Shown here: one piece after another, positions 12,456 to 24,345 of the stretch
Layout: each line of letters begins with the position of its first letter
Position numbering within the stretch: position 1 is the stretch's first letter
DNA from: Branchiostoma floridae
Lineage: Eukaryota > Chordata > Leptocardii > Amphioxiformes > Branchiostomatidae
Direction of reading: 5' to 3'
NCBI RefSeq assembly: GCF_000003815.2
Contig: NC_049980.1
Coordinates: 18,577,454 to 18,641,453 of the forward strand
DNA length: 64,000 bases
Program-made: the position numbers and the translations under genes
The notes under the pieces: generated by a model
The model's input: the letters and a program-made list of their open reading frames with translations, nothing else
The model's database searches: none
What the model was told of the DNA's origin: nothing

Positions 12456-13163
12456 CTGGTCATAATATATAGTTTCATAAACATTAATAAAAATGACAAC
12501 CATGCACTACCTGCTATAACAACTGTACATAATAACTATACATAATATCAGTTGAATAAATGTTAATAATTATTTCTACGAGTGATGCATAATTATATTA
12601 TTATGTTAATTGTAAGCATGCTAATGTACATGTAGTATAGTGTCAGTCCTATGTGCATGTGGTTTTAAAATGTTGTTTCAATTACATTTATCCAATACAT
12701 TTCAATCTGAGGGACTTAATTTTGAGGCAATGGTAAAACAAAATTCCAAGGCACTTGAAATGTTTGTATTGTGATGACTTTGCCAGGATAGGGTCACAGG
12801 AGTAAGGTCACAGAAAACCACAGCAAATACAAATCTACGCTATGCACTGTGACAGTAGAAACACATGATTTCTTTGCTCAGACTGTTTTGAAGTTAAAAT
12901 TGAAATCATAATTATATGTCATTCACAGGCTTCAAGACTAAGAATTGAAAAACACAAATCAGTAAAGTCCTGGGCGGCTAAATATCTAATTACATACTGC
13001 ACTGCCATGTACATTATCCCGTTACAAAACACAGCTCTTATTGGATACACCATTTTAATAATATCTCTTGATGTAAATTATGTAGAAGTGTACGAAGTCA
13101 ACATTTGCTGGTTAAAACATCAGATTGACAGCTTAAAAAATGCATGATTGTACATGCTGCTAC

Positions 13164-13311
13164 CTGGCTGATATTGAACTTGAATCACCCTCCACTGATT
13201 GGTGGGATTACTGCTACCTCATCACCAGGCTGGAGGGACAGGGGGCTGTTGTCAGGGGTGATATACTCTTGATTGACAGCCAGCACCAGGTTGTTCGAGA
13301 TGATAGCCAAA
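13164..13311 (-). CDS. MOCS2: MOCS2 exon 3: MOCS2A C terminus and stop, then inter-cistron spacer
   Basis: Acceptor CTGTAG at 13312-13317, donor CAG|GTAGCA after 13164. The first base completes a Ser codon, then LAIISNNLVLAVNQEY leads to the Gly-Gly end and TGA at 13187-13185. Seven in-frame codons (FKFNISQ) follow to the donor. The only ATG in the exon, in another frame (ATG AGG TAG), is closed after two codons. Confidence 0.92.
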
Positions 13312-16300
13312 CTACAGAAAAAACATGAGGCATAGATTAATATACCCATTGTGGTATTCCATCACCTTGCAACTCTATCTTTGTCCAACGTTGAATTACA
13401 AGTATACAGAATAATAGAAAGACTAACCCCGGCAAGACAAGCCTGGAGGTATAATGCAGAGGAGGTGCATGGTTGATATATATATCTTACAGTTCTCTCT
13501 GTCTGCAATATACATTTGTATATATATATACAGCAACTAAATCAAATTCTAAAATGCATGTGAAAATAGAATACAACACAGTGTATTCTGTATCACCCAA
13601 CGTACTAGCCCGACCTCGGGTAGGACCAACTGGAGAAAACACATCTTTCAATGCGAAATGCGCCATTAATTGATAAAATCTGGCATTCTCAGACAAAAAG
13701 GTGGAAAAGGTCCTAAGTCTATCACCCGGTCCAGAACACCTGTATCAAATGTTATAGTGGCCCAGGTTTGACATAAAACCAGAGACATTTATTTTCATCT
13801 CACATTGAGTTCTTAGGAATATTCCATTGAGTATGTAATAAACTATGTACTTCAAGTTGTCACTATAAGTAACTTAAATAAATTGATTAATCATACAGCT
13901 CCTACATGCAATCTATTTCAACATAACTGGTAATATCATAAGTGTTCTCTTCTATTTTTACATTACTATTTATCATATGTGCTAAGCTTCACACTTATAA
14001 TGATCTACCACTTATCATTTAGAGCATTTGTTGCCAGGTTTCTCATCCCACCAAGTAATTTTTGAAATTAGAAGATACGTGAACTGCATAATCTATCTTA
14101 CAGACTGTGACACCAACAATTATGGTATAATTCAATTAACAAACACATATACATGTACATTTGTGCCAAATATACACTTTCCTTTAATGTTCTTCAATAT
14201 TAAATGTTTTTGTTGCAAGATAATCTATTTATGGCTGCATTTGAATGTAGCCACCAGTTTTGGAAACTTAAACTGGAGTTTGCAAAAAACATTCTTCATA
14301 CAAATCAACAGTGCTTATAACTATTGAAACTACTATTATTTTCAAAAGTTCATTTTTCCAAAGTCACTGTGCTGGGTTCCAAATTAGATACATATTTGAT
14401 TACCTTGCAACAAATACTTTCAGTCTGAAGAATTTTTGATGTTGCATATACTCAATAAAAGAAGGAAAGATGAAATATTATTATATTTTATGCAATTGCC
14501 TAGTACATGTATGTTAATTGAAGATCGATGCTATGACTGTTTTCAAATTGTATTTTGGTTGTCTTGACTTAGTTTATGTCATAATTCTAATATTATTAAC
14601 CTTTAAAAAAGGCAGAAATAAAGGAATTGATTTAGTCTACTTTTGATGTAACACACAAAGAATGTATTTGCTTCTTCTTCATCTAGTTTTTAACAATGTA
14701 AGACAAGTAATCTCATTATTGCATGTTTCCCACGGTTCACAATAGAAACCCAACAAACCATAAGTTGATTTAATTAGACCGTCATCAGGCCAGCTTGACT
14801 GTCACCAGTAGTGGTTACGCACCATGACTACTAAAGAATGCACAAAATAGGCAGATGAGTGCTGCATACAAATGGTACACCATGTTGTGCAATGTGAAAC
14901 ATCAATGCCGTTAAGGCAAACACTAAGAAATCTAATTGATATATGAAATTATTGCAGCTTTTTTATGCACCTCCACTTCCTTGCAGAGTAAATGCTGTAC
15001 TAGACGTACCAGACTAGAATACAGTATATTCATTTAAGTTTGGGGGGCGGGGGGACTTAATGTTGTGTTAGGTGTTCATGGTGTAAACCATAGTAACCTA
15101 ATGCAAGACAGGACGTATGTTCTCAGGACGCAAGTTCTCAACACGAAAACCAGGACCATGCCACCACCGTACATAATAATTCACAATTTACAGTGCATCT
15201 TGAAAAGCTAAATGGTCATCAAAACTTCACACACAACAATAGCAGAATATTCGATTCTGTTTGACATGTTAAGGATGTCAGTGACCTGTGAAGCTGTCGA
15301 TAATTGATGTCGCTCACCTGTGACACCTGTAGGAATTGAATCTGGAGGCCACAGGGCCACAGCAGAATGGTTCAACCCTTCAACTGTCATGGTCCAATTA
15401 AATCAGACACAGGCCTGTCAATCAAATACCCAAATACCAGAATTGAATACATCTGATTTAGCCATTGCAATATACATGAAATACCACCTGCATATGCAGC
15501 TGCATATGCAGGTTAGTGAAGGTAATATTGATAATACTGTGCAAGTATTTCTGTACCTGCACCTTACCTGCATTGGTTCATGTACTGGGTTTTATACATA
15601 CATGTCCTATAAATGTAGCTGCATATGGAATTTGTTAGCTGCATTAACTGTTACCGCCTGTAACAGTGTAAAAGAAAAAATTGCAATGGTTCCTAAACTA
15701 TTTTAGTATGATCCATACTTCCTCTGGTGCAGGTAATTTTCAATGTTACCTGCACCAGTGCAGGTGTGCAAAAGAAGTGTTTTGAGCCCTGATACAGTTG
15801 CTGTAGTCATGTGTAGTCATGCAAAACTGAGAATTCAAAATGTGTAGGTATTTATTGTGTATAAGGCATATTAATTCAATCATTGAATGTAACTAGAGTT
15901 ATACCTCATACCGTTGCCAGTTATACCTCATACCATTGCTATGTAATTTTGTGTTATTACAATGTTCATCCCTTCTTTCCAAACCATTATACAAATGTAC
16001 ATGTATGTTGCAAATATCCTTGTTCAAAAAAATATGAATGTAGAATTTCCTCATTACAAAATGATGTCAAAATTTACACAGCCTGGCTGATGATACTCAC
16101 TATATACACAGGAGTCACTAGTATGAATAAGCCATCAATTACCACTACATACATGTAAAGATATAATGGTATAATTTTCTTATTGATAATGCAAATTAGG
16201 TCATGATTAAAATCATGACCCAATTTACATTCATACCTCTCAAACCAAGTTACCTAAGTAATGAGTTTGCTGTCACCAAGCACACCTGAAGTACAATGTA

Positions 16301-19300
16301 TAAATTTTCTCATTGATTATGCAAATCAAGTCCCACCTTGTATAAGCAACATACTAATAATATGTGATAGAACATAAATGCTATGGATGACCTCCTCTGC
16401 GTATTGACCATCTCCATTTCCTTTTGAAATCAGGTGAAAATTAATGTGTGCACTGATGTCATCCATAAAATGCATTTGCTGTGGGCTTATGATTTTTTTC
16501 TTATGCAGGAAAACTATTTAATGTCCTGAATCTGCACACTGTCTTGGTAGAGCTTTACACATTCTGATTGTATTAACAGAATCTATTTCTGTCTATCTCT
16601 GTGGTTTGAACTAGTTCAGTCTGTACTTTTTAACAATTCTTACCATCATACCCCATTTTTGTCTAGGACAGTATTCTGACTGGTTAGAAGAAGAGACAAC
16701 AAGCACAGTTTGGAGGTTGGCATGATGAATGGGTGGGAATGTCCTGATTTGGGTCATCCACTTGCCAGTGTAGCAGGCCCAGACAAACTAGATAATCGGG
16801 ATGCAGCCTGCATTAGCAGCTGATCCAGCTGTCTCCATCACGTAATCCTGACAAATACCGGATACACTGTGTTCAAGGAGGTATACTTCATCAAACTTGA
16901 CAAAGACAATGCCATCTCAGAACTCAAGTTAAAGAGTAGAATGCTGAGTTGGTTTTTCTAAAAGGGAGTACAAAGAAATGGAGTGACAGGTTAGGGGGTG
17001 GCATAGGGTGGCATGAGTTTTTAAGAAATGTAAGTTAAGATTGGGTTATTCTTACACTTTTTAAGGAGCAAATTACTGTCAGGTGGTTTATTACCTTTGA
17101 GGCAGTGTGTGACCTTGTAGGATCCTTGGTCAATCAAATTTTCATGTTGTTACAGAATCAGCTCCTGTGGGTAAAGGGGTCCATGGGTAGAGTATAGGAG
17201 CCCAGTGTCTCTCTTCTCTTTGGAAAAAACTCTCATCATAGATTCCAGAGTTGTGGTTTGGAACAAATACATATAGGACGTGCGCAAACTCTAAAAAATA
17301 ACATTGCTCAAAGTGTCATTCAGTGAATGTCTGTACCAAATATACACCCTTCTGATGTTGTTGAACATGAAACCTTGTTGCTATGCAAACTTCCACTTGT
17401 GACGTCACAGCATACATGGCTGGAGATTAGGAAGATGACACCGCGACTTGTTAAAAATGTTCTATTGAGAAACTTTAAGCAACCATTCTGTGGTAAAATG
17501 TTGTGTATCCATGTACTTTGTGAGGATTATGCACATGCTCAAGAGAGTGTTTTTGTCAAGTTGCATTCATGGTTGCTTGTAATCATGACTTGTTGAATTT
17601 TAATGTCACTGGTAACATACATTTTAATCCACTGTGTCCTGGACATGGTATTGGAAGACAGGGCCTACCCCTCTCATTCCACTGCCTTTTACCTACAACC
17701 AAAGTCAGGTACTAATTTACACTTGTGTGGAGTGAGTAAGATTGTGTTTCAATTACCCAAGGACACAAGGTCAGGCCCAGCTACTTGTAGGAATTGAACC
17801 TGTGACCTCTTGATTGCATGTCTGCTAGGTCATAAATGCCTTGAGGAATACTGTAGATATGGGACTAAAACATGAGCTGAAGAACGATATGATTATGTGA
17901 TGACTATACAATTGAAAATCATAAAATGCCAGTACTGGAATGTTGAGTATTACTGATACATGTAATACCCTGTGTTTCAGCTCATGGAGGTGACTCTAAC
18001 ATACAGGTTAAGTAAGACCTTGTAGACAGTGTGATGGATAGAACTGATCAGATTGAGTAAACAGTACCAGGAGAGCACAGATTATGGGTTTGGGCACAAT
18101 TACAGTCACGTCAGGATGATGGAGGATCACATTCCATTAGATTACACCGGTCATCAGTCATGGCAGATCATCACACTTCTGTCAAAAAATGGAAGGATCA
18201 GGTGACACATTAATGTAGGTTACAGGAAAATGCGAAGGTCCTTCTTGTGGCAATTGAGTGAAAAAAAGTCGTGTAAAGTACCATTAATTTCCAAGGCCCA
18301 GGAACGATATGTTGCCAGCCATTTTAATCCCATGTTCCCTAGTATAACCACTAGACCATCATGTCGAGATAAAATATATCATGCCAATATAATTAATGAC
18401 TTATCCCATTGTATATACACATTTCACCTGGAGTATTTGAAATGCAAATACAAAGATCACATTTTACAATGTACTGCGATCACTTCACAGTCATATATAA
18501 ATCATACATTATGGTTGTTGTCCCTCTTGAATAAGCTTCACAAAATAGGTTAGAATCCATCTCATACCCTTGACTGTATAGGACAACATCCATCACAATT
18601 TCCATAGCCATTTGGTCACACAGTTGAACAAGCACCACAGCAGTTCACTGTTTTCAACTTCTATTCATACTCTTTCCCATAACTATCAGTTGCAAGTGCT
18701 AAGCAGATTTAGAGAAAGCAGTTTGTACCATAATTTAAGCCTTTGGAATGATCCATCCAGACATGAAGCATGGGCATTGAGTATTGCTAAGCTATTGTAC
18801 CGGTTCTCTTACAACGTTGGATGTTGTTCACCTTGTAACTGCCTTATGGCACATAGGAAGTTTCCTTCCTGTTTGTGAACCAGGGTATATTTCCCTTTAA
18901 TTTCCTTAAATGTGCTTTAGTCACCTCGTTGAACAAGGAACACCCATTTTACACCTCTATGATGTATCAAAAGGTGGGGACAACCCCAACTGAGATGCCC
19001 TTTGCAGGGTTTGATCCAGGGTGTCCCAGTTACTGAACTGTGAGTGTGAGGCTGCTATCAGCTGAGCTGCAGGGACAGCCCTCTCACCTTGGATACCTGG
19101 AGACAATGGCTGCCAGCAGCTGAGCTGATGTAGTCTGAGCTGGGATGGACAAGCTGGCCTCCTTTGATCCAACCAGCTCTCGACTCTTCGCAAAGAACAG
19201 AATGTTGACCTGGATCAAAAGGAACAAGGAACTTGATTGGACTCCAAAGAAGATACCATAATTAAATTTAAATGGACTTATCTTCACAGTGGGAGAGGAG

Positions 19301-21360
19301 GTAGCTGAGTTTTTTTATATTGCAGTTTAAACAACTGCATTTATGATTTATGCAATGCAAGATAAATTTGCTTGTAGTGTAACGAGTTTGTGGTAAGAGG
19401 TCACTGTAAAAACTGATGACATACAAGTTGAAACCACCACCTTCTTACTTTGAGGACATCTTCATTGTCAGCCTAAACTCAATAATTTCCAAGACATTAT
19501 TGTGCTTTGGTTTCAAGACATATGCTGTCTTCATTTCTAAGTTCTGCAATATCTTATCCATACAGTTTTCAGATGTATGCTTTGCATCAGGGGATTCGGA
19601 AAAAGATGAAAGCTCTGCAATGACCCTTCCCTTTCCTGCTGAGCCATTGCCCTTCACCAGATACAATTTGGCTATATCTTAAAATCAATCTCTGAGAAGA
19701 TATGGGGGTTACTTCTGGATGTTTTCGGTGACATCCATCACTCTTTTCCAGCATCACTAGAATGGCAGAACAAAGCAATACTAGCATTACATAACATGCA
19801 ACTGGAAAAAAAAAACAGTTGAGCATGCCTAAGTCACTGACTCGTAATGGCCATTTGTAAGTGTCACTTAAATCATGTTAGGGTAGTTCCTATGGTACAA
19901 AAACACCCTAGATACTGATGGGATCATGAAGTGTAATTCAGCTATGATTACGTTAAGACATCATCTTTAGAAATGGTCCTAATGGTCTCAATGTAATAAG
20001 CCTCATGGCAGGCATGTATTAACCCCTATCGTATGAGCTCACAATGTAATAAAAAAACCTCCATGGATCTTTTGACAGGGTACTAAGTAGGGTAATGCTA
20101 CTTCAAGGAAATTTCTTATTCAGTTGAATGTTCAACATAGCCAAAAAGCAATAATTCATGAACTGCTTTAGCTGCAGAGGGTTTTTGTCAGGAATTGCAT
20201 GTTGCACAAAATGTTCTGGTTTCAATCTCCCAGTTGGGTCATGTTCTTACATATTTTTTTCCTAAATAACTACTTAATAGTTGGTCAGTCTTGCTTAAGG
20301 ATGTCAATAAGTCATCTTTTAGCACCAATTTACAGGACCACCCTCTGGGTTATGGTTTATGATAAGGGTTAGGGCTACCATTAGCCCTGGAGACTCTGAA
20401 TGCTGCCGAAGGCGTGAACATCTCTGCTGATATCTTTTACACGTTTGCGTACGGTGTCATAGAAAAGGCTACTGGCTATGGCAGTTTTTGCTTTTCCGGG
20501 GCATGAAGAGACTTTTTTCCTCCTGTTTTCTACACGTCCCTGGCTTCCCTAAAGTCTTACCTACTTAGCTGTTTTTAAAAACCCCTAAGTACTCCACAAG
20601 GCGACCTGTTACAAATATTTCTCACTGTTCTAACAACTGGGCAGCCATATTGGAAAGCATTCAGATATGTTCGGTACCAGCCAGTGCCGTTCCCGGGAAT
20701 CTTCCAAAGCATTGTTGGTCACCTTCGGTAACGTTTCAGCCAAAATTGGGAGGCTCGGAATTGCTACTGGCCTGTACGGTACCGCATATCTCCGAACACT
20801 TTCCCATTTGGCCGCCCGATTGTTGGAACTGTGGAAAAAGGTATCATTATGCCTCGTAAACACAAAAACTGTTATCGTCAATAGAATTTTCCATGGCTCC
20901 GTACATGAACATGTAAAAGATATCACTCAGCAGAAACGTTCACTCATTCGGTGTCTTCAGGGATAAGGCTACCCTGTGTCATTCACAAGTATCCTGTCAA
21001 TAGTGCAAGGGGATATTATTGACAGGAACATCCTCTCAAAAATAGTCATCATTGAAAGGAACATCCTGTCAATGTCCTCATTATTTCCCAGATTAATTTT
21101 GGCTCATATTTTCTCGTTTTGTGACTACAAAAACGTCACATGTAACTTCCTGTGCCCCTCCCCTTTTCTTCAAATGTTAGTTTTGTCGCGAGATATTCTC
21201 AGCATATCTGTTTTTGAAGTACAGTTTCATGCATGAAATACTGATCAACAATATCATTTACGCTGTAGACTGCCTTACTCTGTTCCAATGCATTAAATAG
21301 TGCGTTAAGAGGATGTTATTAGCAGAACAACAAACCCACCTGCACTTCTGCTAGCGCCAT
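13185..21360 (-). CDS. MOCS2: MOCS2A, molybdopterin synthase small (sulfur-carrier) subunit, 3 coding exons, complete
   Basis: Small subunit of the cytosolic molybdopterin synthase heterotetramer in molybdenum-cofactor synthesis. Its C-terminal Gly-Gly is thiocarboxylated (by MOCS3 in animals) and donates sulfur to precursor Z/cPMP. Coding exons on the minus strand are 21360-21340, 19209-19088 and 13311-13185, giving 89 residues plus TGA; the human protein is 88. The N terminus reads MALAEVQ|VNILFFAKSREL, matching the family beta-grasp start (V-x-V-L-Y-F-A-K-S). The end reads LQPGDEVAVIPPISGG, the invariant MoaD/MOCS2A tail. Splice phases agree (0, then 2), with donors GTGGGT and GTGAGA and normal AG acceptors. 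The start ATG has a good context (G at -3, G at +4). The third exon continues 21 nt past the stop and splices to the MOCS2B exon, so the two proteins share one transcript. Confidence 0.93.
15480..15795 (-). repeat. ACCTGCA-type repeats with perfect palindrome and hairpin
   Basis: A 28-bp perfect palindrome sits at 15486-15513 (ACCTGCATATGCAG and its complement). Further right is a hairpin with 13-bp perfect arms CTGGTGCAGGTAA (15724-15736) and TTACCTGCACCAG (15746-15758), with a 9-base loop. The sequence around the hairpin is the reverse-strand relative of 1775-1860. Confidence 0.6.
17690..17830 (-). repeat. SINE-like repeat with tRNA B-box-like motif
   Basis: On the minus strand it contains AGGTTCAATTCC, close to a tRNA B box (GGTTCRANTCC), then TGTGTCCTTGGG and CTCACTCCACACAAG. 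It matches 7425-7515 over the CAAAGTCAGGTAC...GTGGAGTGAG block. No intact tRNA gene is present. Probably a tRNA-derived SINE remnant. Confidence 0.45.
19088..19209 (-). CDS. MOCS2: MOCS2A coding exon 2
   Basis: 122 nt between acceptor TTTTGATCCAG and donor CCAAG|GTGAGAGG. It encodes VNILFFAKSRELVG followed by the helix region SAQLLAAIVSRYP. This is the beta1-turn-beta2-helix part of the ubiquitin-like MoaD fold. No ATG occurs in any frame of this exon, which is relevant to translation of the downstream MOCS2B cistron. Confidence 0.93.
19210..21339. other. MOCS2 intron 1
   Basis: 2.1-kb intron between the seven-codon first exon and exon 2. The main content is the foldback element at 20612-20845 and a smaller hairpin (TCCTGTCAATA/TATTGACAGGA) near 20990-21025. 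Confidence 0.7.
20612..20845. mobile_element. Foldback (long inverted repeat) element
   Basis: Two imperfect arms of about 90 bp are inverted around a short centre near 20720. The left arm reads CTAACAACTGGGCAGCCATA, then GATATGTTCGGTACC and AGCCAGT. The reverse complement of the right arm reads CCAACAATCGGGCGGCCAAA, then GATATGCGGTACC and GGCCAGT. It has no transposase. Because the arms mirror each other, both strands carry roughly 100-codon open frames that are artefacts of the palindrome. Confidence 0.75.
21340..21360 (-). CDS. MOCS2: MOCS2A coding exon 1 (MALAEVQ)
   Basis: Seven codons from ATG at 21360 to CAG at 21340, followed by donor GTGGGT. In human MOCS2A the first exon is also only a few codons long and ends in Gln just before the conserved V-x-V-L-Y-F stretch. 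It is inferred from phase 0 and from that similarity; there is no longer protein match in so short an exon. The 5' untranslated part and transcription start lie to the right (above 21360) and are not defined. Confidence 0.75.
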
Positions 21361-21779
21361 AACCTTTGACATACTATGATTTGAAAGCATCAAAATGTAA
21401 ACAGCGTAGTCTTATGGCTATGAACTACAAACCGTTTGGAAAAATCCTACCCTTTTAAAAATTAATATATAATTTTCATTCTTTATTATAGAATAAGAAG
21501 AAAAATCTATCAAACATTAAGGCCATATCGTACGTACTTCAAAATGCGTTTGGTTGGGGATGTCAATGACGGGGGAAATTCAAATAACGTTACACGTAAA
21601 AATCTAACAGAAGACGCACTGCAACATTATTCTACAAGACGTTTCGCTTGGGAGATAGTAGTGGCCGTTATTTCTTTTAGTTGCCTTCCTGTGTGCGAAT
21701 CCTCAGACAGCCGTGAGAAATCCCGGCCACTGATCACACACTCACCAAAACATCTGCTTGGAGAATACTGCCACTTGTC

Positions 21780-21789
21780 ATGACGTCAT
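21780..21789. promoter_or_regulatory. Palindromic CRE-like site ATGACGTCAT
   Basis: Perfect TGACGTCA core, 420 bp upstream of the MOCS2A start codon on its promoter side. The same 8-mer also occurs near 17401 and 44870, so it may be a chance occurrence. Confidence 0.25.
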
Positions 21790-22280
21790 TGACTACAAAG
21801 TTTGTAGTGTCAACTTCAACGTCGGAAGTCCTTCAATGAAACGAGAAGCCCTAATGAAAGTGATTTACACAATTATTTCTTCCTTTCCTTTGCATTTTCT
21901 AACTAAGTGAGATTTGTCAAATTCCTCTTGGCTTCGAATCCCTGGAGCCAGGAGACTCTACTACTCACCTCTTGTGTTTCACTATTTATACTACTAGCTG
22001 TATTTTTTTGTAGGAACATCATCCGAGAAACGGTGGCTTAAAGGATCTTAAAGTTCAAAAGCAGTATTTTCCTTTAGCCTCTGGCCTCTGCCAGAATAAC
22101 TACGCCGGCTATAGGAAGAATGATTTGTCAGGGGAGTTTGGCCACATAATGGTTAGGCAGAGGTGAGCAAAGGAGAATGAAGGAAAAGGCAGGTGACACA
22201 AGTGATTTTTTTAATACGCGATTGGTGGGCATCTGTTAAGAAACCACTAGCGACATTGTAAGTTTGTAAAAAAAAAATTT

Positions 22281-22302
22281 TGTTTTGTTTGTTTGTTTGT
22301 TT
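22281..22302. repeat. TTTG microsatellite
   Basis: Short run of TTTG/GTTT units following an A-rich tract. Confidence 0.8.
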
Positions 22303-23626
22303 ATATTAAACAATACAACAGTTTTAACAGTAAGTGTAAGCTTCGTAATACCGGCCTGTAAGATCCACTCCTACACTGGGATGGTACCCTACTCTTATCC
22401 ACGGATGTGATGCGTTCCTTGTGGTAATAGTTACTCGTTCTCTTGAAACACAGGGCCTCCGCTTCGCGTACCATCCGAAACGGGCAGTCCCTAACCACAG
22501 GAAGGTATCATTTGCACGGGTAACTGGCAGGAAAGTATCTTTCCCAAGGACACAATATTATGACCTGTTAAGGTATTCCTACTAGGTTTTTTTAGAACCT
22601 TAGCCAACAACCCTACCCACAAGGTGCACCGGGACTGGATTCCAGGCTAAGACTGTACATAACAGTACCAGTCTTTCCTGTGTATTTAACCCGTTTGTCT
22701 GTGTACTCTTCTGTGTTTACCAAGGTGCGCCTGCATGCCTACGTGTCTAAAAGAACCCACATGTCTTATTTGTTTTGTGACCAATACAGGTAAATATTTT
22801 CGCAAGCGGTAGTTCATATCAAGGTTCATCTTGGGGCGAGTAATTGTAGCGCAATCAATGAATAATCGGCACCGAATACTCTATGTAATAGAATAATTGA
22901 GAATACTCAATAACAAAATCCAGGTGTGAATGAAAACAATGTTAGAAACGCTTACTTTATATTTCTTCATATTGTTCAACGTTACTCTCACTTTTTCTTT
23001 ATATCATATATCTTTGTCTTCAGTGTAAGTTTGTATAGAATTCGACCCGGAGTCTCCACCAGAATCACACATGGCTTTCTGAAGGCTAAAACTACGGTAG
23101 AAACACGGCAATATGAGACAGAGGAGTGACGGCTGTGCATGACTTTGGGCAGTTTCTATCACTTGTCCGGCCAGTTTGTAGAATAGTCTGTTGGAGAATA
23201 GGATTATTACTGTATGAATAAGAGTCCGAGAATTTAACGGATATATAGTTGTCACCCATGTGTATGTGTACGTAACACCAGAGACATACGATAAATGTGT
23301 CACCTTTAATTTAAGCTTAACCTTGTAATGCACAGTAAATCACAATGACATACACGTAGGGCAATAGTGATAACCTTTATTATACATTTTAGCTCATGGG
23401 TTTTACACACACACAAACACATGTAAAATGACATAGATACAAATGTAGTTACAAGATACAGATAGTAACAAGAACTAGTAATCTGAAACATGTGGTCAGC
23501 TTCTCGCTTCTTTGTAATGTCAATCATGCTAGGCGAGATGAGCCCAACCCGCACAAGGAACATAGATTTCTTTCTAAAAGAACAAACCTGCTTTTCTATA
23601 TGCCGCTATATCTATGTCATGCCTAT

Positions 23627-23634
<8 letters not shown>

Positions 23635-23678
<44 letters not shown>
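23635..23678. repeat. (AT)n microsatellite
   Basis: 22 uninterrupted AT dinucleotides. They account for the Ile-Tyr repeats in open frames here. Confidence 0.98.
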
Positions 23679-23680
<2 letters not shown>

Positions 23681-24274
23681 ACATGTACATAAAAGCGAGG
23701 TAATAGCACCCATTCTCAACAATGTTGTTTTACTTACTACTTACATTGAAAATGTTCAGATTTCCTTAATATTTGTTCCCATATGAAGTTCAGAGTAATC
23801 CCTCAAAACTGATGCCTTTGCTATGCATGTCTCGTACAGTTGTTGCACAAAAGTTCATAATAAGTTCATATATATATGCAATCATTATGTTATATACGTA
23901 CAGGCTGAGCATGATGATTGCAGTCATACTAGTCAGTCCCATATTTATGGTAATTGTTAAGACATGAATAATTAATAATCACAGGGGAATAAAAGTTAAT
24001 GTCAGCCACGTATCGATGGGGACCAAATTAATAGGAATTACGAGTACACTGGTTTTAAGCGACACTGTCTCTAGCTGTGGTGTCACTGCACACGCGATGT
24101 TTGATTCATTGCGTGTCTCTTTGTGTGTGTGTGTGTATGCTTGTGCGTGCGCGTGTCTTGGATGGGTATCTTAATGTATGAGTGACACAAATTCTACAAA
24201 CTAACTGCCATCTTTAGAACCCCCCCATGAATGTATTCGATTTACACCATATCATGTCATCCCGCTATTAACAT

Positions 24275-24277
<3 letters not shown>

Positions 24278-24343
<66 letters not shown>
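24278..24343. repeat. (CA)n microsatellite
   Basis: About 33 uninterrupted CA dinucleotides. Confidence 0.98.

Positions 24344-24345
<2 letters not shown>

Larger units (their letters stand above)
13312..19087. other. MOCS2 intron 2
   Basis: 5.8-kb intron. It holds ACCTGCA-type repeat copies (15480-15795), a 28-bp perfect palindrome (15486-15513), a decayed SINE-like piece near 15330-15370 (GGAATTGAATCTGGAGGCC), a SINE-like copy at 17690-17830 and a (C)AAGGAGGT repeat end near 16880. No other exon seen. Confidence 0.75.

Noticed and set aside
17780-17830. Possible tRNA gene (B-box-like GGTTCAATTCC on the minus strand)
   Set aside because: No cloverleaf or acceptor stem can be built; the similarity to 7425-7515 shows it is part of a dispersed SINE-like repeat.
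20630-20966. Overlapping 98-99-codon frames on both strands
   Set aside because: Explained by the inverted arms of the foldback element; no recognisable domain.
23490-23786. Ile-Tyr-rich frames
   Set aside because: Translation of the AT microsatellite.
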